From positions 1,357,869 through 1,421,868 of the forward strand of contig NZ_QXJC01000001.1 in assembly GCF_003570885.1 (NCBI RefSeq): a DNA stretch of 64,000 nucleotides, read 5' to 3'. Source of the DNA: Simplicispira hankyongi (GTDB lineage Bacteria > Pseudomonadota > Gammaproteobacteria > Burkholderiales > Burkholderiaceae_C). The translations under genes and the position numbers were made by a program. Shown piece by piece: positions 1 to 7,137 of this stretch. The notes under the pieces were generated by a model. The model made no database searches. It saw only the letters and a program-made list of their open reading frames with translations, and had not been told where the DNA came from. Within the stretch, counting starts at the first letter, position 1. Every line of letters starts with the position of its first letter.

Positions 1-504
1 GCGGCCCCGGTAGCGCGCGCCATGCGCCTGCGCGCAGTCTTCCACCACCTTGAAGCCATGCTGCGCCGCCAGCGCCATGATCGGGTCCATATCGCAGGGC
101 CAGCCCGCCAAGTGCACCACGATAACAGCCCTGGTTCGCGGCGTGAGCACGGCGGCAATGGTGGTCGCCGTGAGGTTGCCGCTATCAGGGTCGACATCGG
201 CAAACACCGGTGTGGCACCCGCATTGACGACACACGACACGCTGGCCATGAAGGTGCGCGGCGTGACCACCACCTCGTCGCCTGGGCCAATGCCCAGCGC
301 CTTGAGCGCCACATCCAGCGCCAGCGTGCCATTGGCGAGCGCCACGGCATGCTGCACGCCGGCCCAGGCGGCGAATTCGCGCTCGAAATCACGACATTCG
401 GTGCCCGTCCAGTAGTTGACCTTGTTGGACAGCAGCACCGCGCGCACGGCGTCGGCTTCTTCGGAGGTAAAGCTGGGCCAGGGAGAAAACGGGGTATTCA
501 GCAT
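1..504 (-). CDS. DegT/DnrJ/EryC1/StrS-family sugar aminotransferase (3' part outside window)
   Basis: This is the N-terminal 168 codons of a PLP-dependent nucleotide-sugar aminotransferase; the frame stays open to base 1, so the C-terminus, including the expected PLP lysine, lies outside the window. The translation begins MLNTPFSPWPSFTSEE and shows the family segments LSNKVNYWTG, ALANGTLALDVALKALG (cofactor-phosphate region), GDEVVVTPRTFMAS, and VIVVHLAGWPCDMDPI followed by VVEDCAQAHGA, whose Asp normally contacts the PLP pyridine nitrogen. In the family, such enzymes transfer an amino group from glutamate to a keto-sugar nucleotide. With the PglD-, PglC- and PglA-like genes upstream, it could act like PglE in making a diamino-dideoxy sugar, but the exact substrate is inferred. 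The AAA ATPase gene now separates it from the pglD-like gene. Confidence 0.9.
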   Translation of the reverse strand, partial: MLNTPFSPWPSFTSEEADAVRAVLLSNKVNYWTGTECRDFEREFAAWAGVQHAVALANGTLALDVALKALGIGPGDEVVVTPRTFMASVSCVVNAGATPVFADVDPDSGNLTATTIAAVLTPRTRAVIVVHLAGWPCDMDPIMALAAQHGFKVVEDCAQAHGARYRGR

Positions 505-549
505 TTTCTTTGTGAAAGTGGTGGCAACAGGCAAGCGGCAGGGCAACTT

Positions 550-1887
550 TCAAGACGTGCCATCCATGGGCTGCAGCAGCCAATGGATGGCACGGTGCAG
601 CTCGATAGGCGCAGGCACGGCAAGGGCGGGCGGAGCCGACAGGTACACCAGCATCATGCGGGCGCGCGGCCAGTCTAGCCGGGCATCTTGCAGGGCGCGC
701 ACCTCGCGCTGCAGCGTGGCGGCGTCGCTCACATCAAGGCAGACCTGCACCAGCCATTGCTCGCCACCCGGAAGGGCGGCATGGAAATCGACCTCATATC
801 CCGAAGACGTGAGCACATAGCCTACTGCAGCGCCGCGCCGCTGCAGCTCGTGCAGGACGACAGTCTCAAGCGCATGGCCCAGATTGGGTTTGCCCGATGG
901 GTCGAACACCGCCATCAAGCCAGTGTCCACGGGATAGACCTTGCGCGGATTGACCTGGCGGCGGCGCACAGAGTCGGTGGCCAGGGCAATGCTGCTCAGC
1001 AGGAAGGCATCTTCCAGATGCGCCAGCATCTGGTGCAGGCTGTCCTTGCCAACGGGCACACCGCGCGAGCGCAAATCGGCGTGGAACTTGTTGATGCTGA
1101 ACGCCCCCGCCGTATTGCCCAGCAACTGCTGCACCAGCCAGCGCAGCACCTGGGGCTGGCTCAGGTTGTGGCGCTCGATCACGTCGCGCAGCAGCACCAC
1201 GTCCACATAGCCGCGCAGCAGTTCCCGGCGGCTGCGGGCGTCCATGGCGACGCCTTGCGCTTCAGGGAAACCGCCATCGCGCAGATAGGCAAGCAACAAG
1301 TGCTCCAACTGCGATTGGCCTGCCTTACCCAGGTTCGGTGCCGGCTTGTCTGGCTCCTGCCCGGCGTGGCGCAGCGCCTCGCGAAAGCTGAAGGGCGTCA
1401 CCACCGCCTCCATGGCACGACCGCGCATGCTCGTGGCCACCTCGCGCGAAAGCAGCTTGGCCGACGAACCGGACAGAAACAATTCGATGTTCTCGCTGTC
1501 AAGCAAGCGGCGGGCAAACACCTCCCACCCGCTTACCACCTGAATTTCATCCAGAAAAAACGTGCAACGCCGTTGGTCACGCCATTGCGGGTGCAAGCGA
1601 AAATACTCGTCCACCAGCACATCCAGATCCGCTGCCTGGAGCCCCGCCAGGCGCTCGTCTTCAAAGCTGAAGTACAGCAAGCCCTCGCGCGGGACGCCCA
1701 GGGCGTGGCGCTCCGCCAGCAATTGCCACAAAAAACTGGTCTTGCCCGCGCGGCGCATGCCAATCACCGCCAATGCCTTGCCGGCGACTGCCGGAAGCCA
1801 CACATCGCGCCGCGTCAGCGATGGCAGGGGGGCGGCCTGCGCATCGAGTATTTTTTGCCGGATGATGGGGCGAAATTGGCTCTGCAT
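550..1887 (-). CDS. AAA_14/DUF4143-type P-loop ATPase
   Basis: A 445-residue predicted ATP-binding protein of the AAA_14 plus DUF4143 architecture. Near residue 43 the Walker A motif reads GMRRAGKTS, the Walker B segment is CTFFLDEIQ, and a sensor-like LSGSSAKLLSRE follows; the C-terminal half has the DUF4143 pattern (LRGYVDVVLLRDVIERHNL, then KVYPVDTGLMAVF). The cellular role of this family is largely unknown; its members are common as scattered, strain-variable genes. It lies in the same orientation as the polysaccharide genes and separates the aminotransferase at the left edge from the pglD-like gene, so it looks like an insertion in the operon. A perfect 11-bp inverted repeat lies 18 bp upstream of its ATG and may give it its own regulation. 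No role in glycan synthesis is evident. Confidence 0.88.
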   Translation of the reverse strand: MQSQFRPIIRQKILDAQAAPLPSLTRRDVWLPAVAGKALAVIGMRRAGKTSFLWQLLAERHALGVPREGLLYFSFEDERLAGLQAADLDVLVDEYFRLHPQWRDQRRCTFFLDEIQVVSGWEVFARRLLDSENIELFLSGSSAKLLSREVATSMRGRAMEAVVTPFSFREALRHAGQEPDKPAPNLGKAGQSQLEHLLLAYLRDGGFPEAQGVAMDARSRRELLRGYVDVVLLRDVIERHNLSQPQVLRWLVQQLLGNTAGAFSINKFHADLRSRGVPVGKDSLHQMLAHLEDAFLLSSIALATDSVRRRQVNPRKVYPVDTGLMAVFDPSGKPNLGHALETVVLHELQRRGAAVGYVLTSSGYEVDFHAALPGGEQWLVQVCLDVSDAATLQREVRALQDARLDWPRARMMLVYLSAPPALAVPAPIELHRAIHWLLQPMDGTS

Positions 1888-1905
1888 GAGAGCTCATTTT
1901 ACGTG

Positions 1906-1932
1906 AAATTATCCTTCTCAAAAGGATAATTT
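1906..1932 (-). promoter_or_regulatory. Perfect 11-bp inverted repeat upstream of the DUF4143 ATPase gene
   Basis: The arms AAATTATCCTT and AAGGATAATTT are exact reverse complements around a 5-base spacer (CTCAA). The site begins 18 bp upstream of the ATPase start codon and is much more AT-rich than its surroundings. It could be an operator bound by a dimeric regulator, possibly the ATPase itself, or part of the promoter. That function is inferred; the symmetry is seen directly. Confidence 0.5.
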
Positions 1933-1991
1933 TGGGCTCCCCTGTTGGGTACGACGCTCTTCGGGCGCAGGCCTGCGACAGCCTCTCCGGG

Positions 1992-2651
1992 TCATTTCAC
2001 GAGCATCCGCGCCGGGTTGCCCACCACGGTAACCCCAGCCGGCACGCTTTTGGTCACCACGGCGCCCATGCCCACCACGGCGCCCCGGCCGATCACCAGC
2101 GGCTTGCCTGGCTGGCCCTGCTTCAAAATGGCGCCCGTGCCAATGTAGGCATGGTCTTCAATGACGACATTGCCGTTGCAATGCACGCGCGGCGCAAAGG
2201 TGACGAAGTCGCCCAGCACGCAGTCGTGCTCGACGTAGCTGTAAAGATTGGCGTGAAAGTGCCGGCCAATGCGGATGTTGCTGGTGAGCGTGACAAAGGG
2301 GCTGAGCACAGCGCCCACGCCCAACTGCACATCGTCCATTTGCACGACGTTGGCTGCAGTTACAGCCCAGGGCTGCACGCCATCGGCTGCGCAGCGCTGG
2401 GCCAGCGCCTCGCGCACCGCGCTTTTAGCAATGGCCAGCACGGCGTAGCGCGCGGCGGCGGGTTCGCCCAGAAACTGCGCATAGGTCATGAGGCGCTGGC
2501 CATTGACCTTGGCCGGCCCCGGCGCGTCATCCACAAACACCAGGCGGCTGGCGGGCACACCAGCCAGCACGAGTTGCTGGCGCGCCAGCGGCATGATGCC
2601 GCGACCGCAACCACTGGCGCCATAGACGGCGTACAAGTCCTGCTGCTGCAT
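1992..2651 (-). CDS. PglD/NeuD-family sugar O/N-acetyltransferase
   Basis: A 219-residue acyltransferase. The N-terminus (LYAVYGASGCGRGIMP, residues 6-21) is the Rossmann-like PglD_N nucleotide-sugar binding domain. From about residue 100 there is a left-handed beta-helix of hexapeptide repeats, with IEDHAYIGTGAIL and IGRGAVVGMGAVVTKSV, ending in VVGNPARML, a classic end for this family. Known members acetylate the 4-amino group of UDP-linked amino-dideoxy sugars with acetyl-CoA (PglD in bacillosamine synthesis). The start has a good Shine-Dalgarno sequence (AAGGAAC). It sits downstream of the PglC- and PglA-like genes, as expected. Its first codons are duplicated as a remnant at 3937-4029. 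Substrate assignment is inferred from neighbours. Confidence 0.88.
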   Translation of the reverse strand: MQQQDLYAVYGASGCGRGIMPLARQQLVLAGVPASRLVFVDDAPGPAKVNGQRLMTYAQFLGEPAAARYAVLAIAKSAVREALAQRCAADGVQPWAVTAANVVQMDDVQLGVGAVLSPFVTLTSNIRIGRHFHANLYSYVEHDCVLGDFVTFAPRVHCNGNVVIEDHAYIGTGAILKQGQPGKPLVIGRGAVVGMGAVVTKSVPAGVTVVGNPARMLVK

Positions 2652-2683
2652 GGTGCGGGTTCCTTCTTTGCTGGTGACTTCAG

Positions 2684-2745
2684 TATTGATAGCTGCCTTC
2701 GCTTACTGCATAAGCGCTGGAGGCCTATTTTGCTTGATATTTTGA
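2684..2745 (+). repeat. Palindromic interspersed repeat, copy A
   Basis: One copy of the 50-60 bp element that recurs through this window. It contains the recognisable blocks GATAGCTGC, a GCTTACTGCATAAGCGCT hairpin and GGAGGCCTATTTTGCTTG. It lies between the pglD-like gene and the sugar-transferase remnant, and it is part of the roughly 340-bp segment duplicated around 3955-4275. Confidence 0.8.
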
Positions 2746-2804
2746 GTTGCCATGCCTGCCCTTTCGACCTCCCGGCGTCGGCGAGGCAAGGCACGCTTAC
2801 CCAC

Positions 2805-2894
2805 CTACGGCTTGCTCCCCGTGAACCGCGGCATCGTCGCCTCGCCGGCCGCGCTGATGCCATCGCGCGCCACCACCTTGCGCACAGTGGGCCA
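2805..2894 (-). pseudogene. Remnant of the 3' end of the PglC-like sugar transferase gene
   Basis: Read on the minus strand this stretch encodes VRKVVARDGISAAGEATMPR and a little more, then a stop. It matches the last 29 residues of the intact sugar transferase at 4180-4773 with only a few differences. There is no upstream part of the gene here. With the preceding repeat copy and the pglD-like 5' end it forms a second, diverged copy of the junction found at 3955-4275, so the ATP-grasp gene lies between two copies of the same junction. The rest of the 2652-2962 gap holds no other recognisable gene. Confidence 0.8.
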
Positions 2895-2962
2895 TGGTCC
2901 ACACACCCACGGGCTGCCACAGCTTCGCAGAAGTCATGCAGAGGGGCCCATACTTTCAACAT

Positions 2963-3940
2963 TTATTTACGGTCGTAGAAAGCAATTGGCGCAGTGAATT
3001 CAAAATATTTCGACACCAGCATGCCACTTTTATATTTGGTAAACAACGGCTGCACAGGAATACCGCCAGTAAGCTCCGCGAAAAGATGCTTTAGCAAGTT
3101 GCACCCAAAGACATGGCTGGCTGGATAATTTCCACCAATTCTGCAATTGACATCCATCAGTTTAAAAATTCCGTCTTCTTCATAGACATCAAAATTCACG
3201 ATACCTCGGAGATTAAGCCACGGCGATAGGGATTCGACAAAATCTACAAACCTTGTTGAATCTTCCGATTGCAAAACAAATGATTCGCCCTTGCTTTTGC
3301 CAAGCACCCTCTTTACACACAGATCAATTAGACGCGAATCATAAATTGAAAAATATGCATCTATGCAATAGTGAACGCCAAAACAGAACGGCTGGTAGAC
3401 AAAATCTCCATCCATATTTCCAGCATTCCGTAATTCTTCTGGATTCTGATAAATCTGAAAGCCACTGGCTGCCGAGCCTCGACGATCCTTTCGTATGCAT
3501 GGAAAAGTATCCAACGGCAGCAATCGCGTCTCTACAATATTGACATTGTTTTCTTGCGCTGCGATCGACAGAAAATATTTGTCTTCACAAATCAAGGCCG
3601 TTTCAATCCCTGGGTGTAGAAAGCAAATCGACGAAGGCAGTTGAAGCCTGGCAAGCGGCGCAATCTCGACGTCAATTAGCGTAAGAAACGCAGTAACGTT
3701 ATTTGCATTAACTAATTTCAAATAATCGTCTGAAAAATTCTGCTGGGTTGCCGCCGGAATAATGGAAAAATTCTCAAACTCCACTCTTGCCGGGCAATAA
3801 TCAGACGCGTCCGCACCAACCATGTCAAATCGATGATTTTCTGCCTCTCCTTTAATAATTCGTATCAAAGCATTGCGTTTTCCAACTCCAGAAACCAGCA
3901 AGACATTTTGGCCCGAATTTTTTTCCTGGTGGCAGGTCAT
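2963..3940 (-). CDS. ATP-grasp domain protein of the polysaccharide locus
   Basis: A 325-residue ATP-grasp enzyme, CarB/PylC-like. The N-terminus (NVLLVSGVGKRNALI) resembles the pre-ATP-grasp fold. The C-terminal part has the metal/ATP-binding signature GIFKLMDVNCRIGGNY near residue 270, where the Asn and Arg would coordinate Mg-ATP. Such enzymes ligate a carboxylate to an amine through an acyl phosphate; here a sugar-carboxylate or amino-acid decoration of the glycan is possible but unproven. The ATG at 3940 is chosen because a short upstream frame ends there with an ATGA overlap; longer in-frame extensions run antisense-like through the sugar transferase. The gene is much more AT-rich than its neighbours and is flanked by diverged copies of one junction, so it was probably acquired by recombination. 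Confidence 0.82.
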   Translation of the reverse strand: MTCHQEKNSGQNVLLVSGVGKRNALIRIIKGEAENHRFDMVGADASDYCPARVEFENFSIIPAATQQNFSDDYLKLVNANNVTAFLTLIDVEIAPLARLQLPSSICFLHPGIETALICEDKYFLSIAAQENNVNIVETRLLPLDTFPCIRKDRRGSAASGFQIYQNPEELRNAGNMDGDFVYQPFCFGVHYCIDAYFSIYDSRLIDLCVKRVLGKSKGESFVLQSEDSTRFVDFVESLSPWLNLRGIVNFDVYEEDGIFKLMDVNCRIGGNYPASHVFGCNLLKHLFAELTGGIPVQPLFTKYKSGMLVSKYFEFTAPIAFYDRK

Positions 3941-4029
3941 GACGCGCTGAATATTGAATCGGCAGGCGGGCACGCTGGCCCGCACAAGCCGCTGGCGCCA
4001 AAGACGGCATACAAGTTTCGCTTTTGCAT
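3937..4029 (-). pseudogene. Truncated pglD-like 5' end acting as a 30-codon leader frame
   Basis: The frame starts MQKRNLYAVFGASG, closely matching the first residues of the intact PglD-like protein (MQQQDLYAVYGASG), then leaves the homologous frame and ends at a TGA. That stop overlaps the ATG of the ATP-grasp gene as ATGA. It is a remnant of a duplicated pglD-like start; because the frame is still open and overlaps the next start codon, it could couple translation to the ATP-grasp gene. Confidence 0.7.
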
Positions 4030-4056
4030 AGAGGTTGGTACGGGTCGATTTATTTT

Positions 4057-4115
4057 TATTGATAGCTGCTTGCGCTTGCTGCATAAGCGCTAGCAGCATA
4101 TTTTGGTTAACATTT
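4057..4115 (+). repeat. Palindromic interspersed repeat, copy B
   Basis: This copy carries TTGATAGCTGCTTGCGCTTG, then CTGCATAAGCGCTAG and an AT-rich tail. The inner GCGCTT/AAGCGC arms can form a short hairpin. It lies between the leader frame of the ATP-grasp gene and the PglC-like gene and is the counterpart of copy A in the duplicated junction. Confidence 0.8.
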
Positions 4116-4179
4116 TTTGACGATACCGCTCGCCGGGCCCTGCGAGCGAGCCTCCCGGCACACGGCACGGTGCGCGGAA

Positions 4180-4773
4180 CTACAGCTTGCTCCCTGTAAA
4201 GCGCGGCATGGTCGCCTCGCCCGCAGCGCTGATGCCATCGCGCACCAGCACCTTGCGCACGGTGAGCCACAGAATTTTGATGTCGAGCCACAGCGAGCGA
4301 TGGTCCACGTACCACACGTCTAGCGCAAATTTCTCTTCCCAACCCAGCGCATTGCGCCCGTTGACCTGTGCCCAGCCGGTAATGCCGGGGCGCACTTCGT
4401 GCCGGCGCGCTTGCTCCGGCGAATACAGCGGCAAATACTCCACCAGCAGCGGGCGCGGGCCGACCAGGCTCATGTCGCCCTTGAGCACGTTCCACAGCTC
4501 GGGCAGTTCATCCAAGCTGCTGGCGCGCAGAAAGCGGCCAAAAGGCGTCAGCCGGTCGGCATCGGGCAGCAAGGCGCCATCGGGGCCGCGTGCGTCCGTC
4601 ATGGTGCGCAGCTTGAGCATCTCGAACGGCTGGCCGTGCAGGCCTGGGCGCACTTGGCGGAAGAACGCGGGGTGGCCAAGCTTGCGGCGCACCAGCAAAA
4701 CCAAGGCCAGCAGCGGCAGGGCCAGCAGCAGCAGGGCGATCGCAGAGGTGGTGATGTCGAAAAGGCGCTTCAT
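4180..4773 (-). CDS. pglC: PglC-type initiating sugar-phosphate transferase
   Basis: A 197-residue monotopic phosphoglycosyl transferase of the bacterial sugar transferase family. It has one N-terminal hydrophobic segment (residues 8-28), then the conserved FEMLKLRTMTDARG, SLDELPELWNVLKGDMSLVGPRPLL with the catalytic Asp-Glu pair, and RPGITGWAQVNGRN. Small members like this (about 200 residues, no extra membrane domain) transfer a sugar-1-phosphate, often a diNAc-bacillosamine type, from UDP to undecaprenyl phosphate at the inner membrane. It would start assembly of the repeat unit. The 3' 90 bases are duplicated at 2805-2894. The symbol rests on family and neighbours (PglA- and PglD-like); the sugar itself is inferred. 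Confidence 0.9.
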   Translation of the reverse strand: MKRLFDITTSAIALLLLALPLLALVLLVRRKLGHPAFFRQVRPGLHGQPFEMLKLRTMTDARGPDGALLPDADRLTPFGRFLRASSLDELPELWNVLKGDMSLVGPRPLLVEYLPLYSPEQARRHEVRPGITGWAQVNGRNALGWEEKFALDVWYVDHRSLWLDIKILWLTVRKVLVRDGISAAGEATMPRFTGSKL

Positions 4774-4779
4774 GGCACA

Positions 4780-4845
4780 TTAAAAATAATAGCTTGCCGC
4801 GCATATACAGCAAGCGCTAGAGGCCGAAAACACCCTGAATATTCC
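4780..4845 (+). repeat. Palindromic interspersed repeat, copy C
   Basis: A degenerate copy containing AATAGCTTGCCGCGCATATA and CAGCAAGCGCTAGAGGCC. It fills the whole gap between the PglA-like stop codon and the PglC-like start codon. Confidence 0.65.
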
Positions 4846-5982
4846 TCAATCGAGTTCCATGGCCCGCAGCATCACGGCATTCACCTTGTGCACGTCGTAC
4901 TTCGCTTCGGCGATCTGCCGCCCGCGCAGGCCCATGCGGCCCGCCAGCGCCGGGTCGGCAACAAACCGCAGCATCGCATGCTCCAGCGCATCGACCGACT
5001 GCACCGGCACCAAAAACCCATTGTCGCCCTCCACCACCGTCTCGCGGCAGCCGGGGGCGTCGGTGGTGATGACGGCGCGGCCCATGGCCATGGCTTCGAG
5101 CACGGTGCGCGGTGTGCCTTCGCGGTAGCTGGGCAGCACGTACACGCTGCAGGCGGCGATGGCGGGGCGCACGTCAGACAGGCGGCCCAAAAATTCGAGC
5201 GAGCCGTCGGCCACCCAGGCGTCCAGCTCGTGCTGGGCAATGGTGTCGGGGTTGGTGTCGATCCAACCCACCAGCAGGCAGCGCACGCCCGGGTGCGCGG
5301 CCCGGATGCGGCGCGCGGCTTGGGCGTATTCGCGCACGCCCTTGTCGCCCAGCAGGCGCGCAATCAGCAGAAAGCACGGCGGGCCTAGGGGCAGCGGCGC
5401 CACGGTGAAGGCACCCACATCCACACCCGAGCCATTGACCACGCAGGTGCGTGCCCCCGCAGCCACGATGCCCCGCTGGCGAAACAGCGCCGCGTCGTCG
5501 GGATTCTGAAAAAACACCGTGTGCACCTTTGAGAGCGCCAGCGCATACAGCCGCTGCACCAGCGCCTGCAAGCGGCCCCCACTGCCCTGCGCCTGGAACG
5601 CATAGCCCAGCCCCGTGATGAGCGCACAGCGCTGGGGCACCCCTGCAAGCCAGGCGGCCAGCGAGCCATAAATGACCGGCTTGATGGTGTAGCCCAGCAC
5701 GCAGTCGGGCCGCACCCGACGCATGAGCCGCCAGAGGCTCCACAGCGTCTGCATATCGGCCAATGGGTTGGTGCCGGTACGGCGCAGGGGAATGCCGTGC
5801 ACCACCACCCCGGCGGCCTCAAGCTGCCGCCGCACGGGGTCGCCCGCAGGCAAATCAGGCGCCGCCACATGCACCTGCAGGCCGCGCGCCTGCAAGGCCG
5901 CGATCAACGGGCCGCGAAAGTTGATGAGCGATCCGGCCAGGCCCGCGATCAGCAAAAACCTCATCTGGCGTGGCAAGACCAT
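4846..5982 (-). CDS. PglA-like glycosyltransferase family 4
   Basis: A 378-residue GT-B glycosyltransferase. The N-terminus (LLIAGLAGSLINFRGPLIAAL) is the acceptor-side Rossmann fold with the glycine-rich loop near residue 13. GYTIKPVIYG and the C-terminal YVLPSYREGTPRTVLEAMAMGRAVITTDAPGCRE contain the EX7E nucleotide-sugar binding motif. PglA-type enzymes add the second sugar (GalNAc) to a lipid-linked bacillosamine. It is next to the PglC-like gene, with only a repeat copy between. An internal ATG at 5964 (MRFLLIAG) is an equally plausible start. Donor and acceptor are inferred. Confidence 0.88.
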   Translation of the reverse strand: MVLPRQMRFLLIAGLAGSLINFRGPLIAALQARGLQVHVAAPDLPAGDPVRRQLEAAGVVVHGIPLRRTGTNPLADMQTLWSLWRLMRRVRPDCVLGYTIKPVIYGSLAAWLAGVPQRCALITGLGYAFQAQGSGGRLQALVQRLYALALSKVHTVFFQNPDDAALFRQRGIVAAGARTCVVNGSGVDVGAFTVAPLPLGPPCFLLIARLLGDKGVREYAQAARRIRAAHPGVRCLLVGWIDTNPDTIAQHELDAWVADGSLEFLGRLSDVRPAIAACSVYVLPSYREGTPRTVLEAMAMGRAVITTDAPGCRETVVEGDNGFLVPVQSVDALEHAMLRFVADPALAGRMGLRGRQIAEAKYDVHKVNAVMLRAMELD

Positions 5983-6051
5983 GGCAGCCGCCCATCCAAA
6001 GCCCGATGTATCGCGCAGGCAAAATCAAGCTTCATGTTCGGCCGACTGTAA

Positions 6052-7086
6052 TCAATCAAAATAGTTATCGGAAACAGCATTCATGCCATTATCAACAATG
6101 CGGCTCTCATTGAATATGCCCTTATGAAAAACCCTGTTCCCCCTTACCAACCCAGCCCGTGTTTTATCGTCCATGAATATCGCATTCCCTCTGTTGCCCC
6201 TCAGGGTATTGCCAATGATCCTGAAAAGCGATGTATTGAATATTGAGATACCAGAATTATTGTTCTCAGCAACCATATTTCCATTCACCTCAATATCGAA
6301 AATAGAAACCTGCGCTGGGCCGAACGCAGCATACGAGGCAATTCCAGCACCGCTATTGTTCCAAAATTTTGAATTTACGATCTTCACACCCCGGACCATT
6401 TCTTTCGCATCGGGCTCGATATCAATTCCCGCTTGCGGCGCCGTTCCCTTGGTGTTTATAAACGAGGAACCCGTTACAAGAATATTTTCACCAGAAATAA
6501 TGGACATCCCCTGCCGCCGATTGCCATCCGCAACAACCGAGCAGAAGCTAACATCCTTGCTATTTCCGCCGATGTAAAACCCATCTCCCCAATTGTCCTT
6601 GGACACTACATTTTTAATAATGATATTGGTTGCCGCAGCAAGCGACACCCCCATGCCCCATTCACCTTTTGTGCCCTGGTGCTGATACCGTTCACCGAGC
6701 AGAACGCCTCCGATAATCGCCACATTTGAAGCATTCTCTATCCGCAAAATACTGTAGTTGGTGCTTCCGTTTGGAGCAGCCTTGATGACAGCATTCTCAG
6801 ACAACTTCAATACCACATCGCTTTTCAACCGGACGCCTTTCACGGCATCCACCAGGTAAACACCATCAGGGACGACAACCACACCACCGGCAACCGAAGC
6901 CTGGTCGATAGCACCCTGCAAGGCCTTGGTGTCATCGGTTATGCCATCGCCGGCAGCCCCTTGAGCCCGTGCATCGATCATTGGCTTTGCTGCCATTTTT
7001 ACCGTACAGGAGTCCTGTCCGCCGGCATTTGCCAGCAATGCGATGCTCCAGAGCGGGACTATTAAAAGAGTGTGCAGAATTTTCAT
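6052..7086 (-). CDS. Secreted right-handed beta-helix (pectate-lyase-3-like) protein
   Basis: A 344-residue exported protein. Residues 1-21 (MKILHTLLIVPLWSIALLANA) form a typical signal peptide. Next comes MIDARAQGAAGDGITDDTKAL, the hallmark start of the pectate_lyase_3/glycosyl-hydrolase-28-like fold. The rest consists of beta-helix coils rich in Asn and Gly (NVAIIGGVLLGE, NIIIKNVVSKDNWGDGFYIG, GISIFNTSLFRIIGN). Such proteins in export loci may cleave or modify the secreted glycan in the periplasm; polysaccharide lyase, epimerase or hydrolase activity cannot be told apart here. The gene is clearly more AT-rich than pglA and asnB on either side. Confidence 0.83.
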   Translation of the reverse strand: MKILHTLLIVPLWSIALLANAGGQDSCTVKMAAKPMIDARAQGAAGDGITDDTKALQGAIDQASVAGGVVVVPDGVYLVDAVKGVRLKSDVVLKLSENAVIKAAPNGSTNYSILRIENASNVAIIGGVLLGERYQHQGTKGEWGMGVSLAAATNIIIKNVVSKDNWGDGFYIGGNSKDVSFCSVVADGNRRQGMSIISGENILVTGSSFINTKGTAPQAGIDIEPDAKEMVRGVKIVNSKFWNNSGAGIASYAAFGPAQVSIFDIEVNGNMVAENNNSGISIFNTSLFRIIGNTLRGNRGNAIFMDDKTRAGLVRGNRVFHKGIFNESRIVDNGMNAVSDNYFD

Positions 7087-7137
7087 TTTAAAAATATAAA
7101 AAACGGATCGCTCAATAAAACCGAGCTACCCATGGCC

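Noticed and set aside
2963..4495. A 510-codon version of the ATP-grasp protein
   Set aside because: The extension is an out-of-frame reading of the PglC-like gene and the junction remnants; the ATG at 3940 fits the fold and the ATGA overlap.
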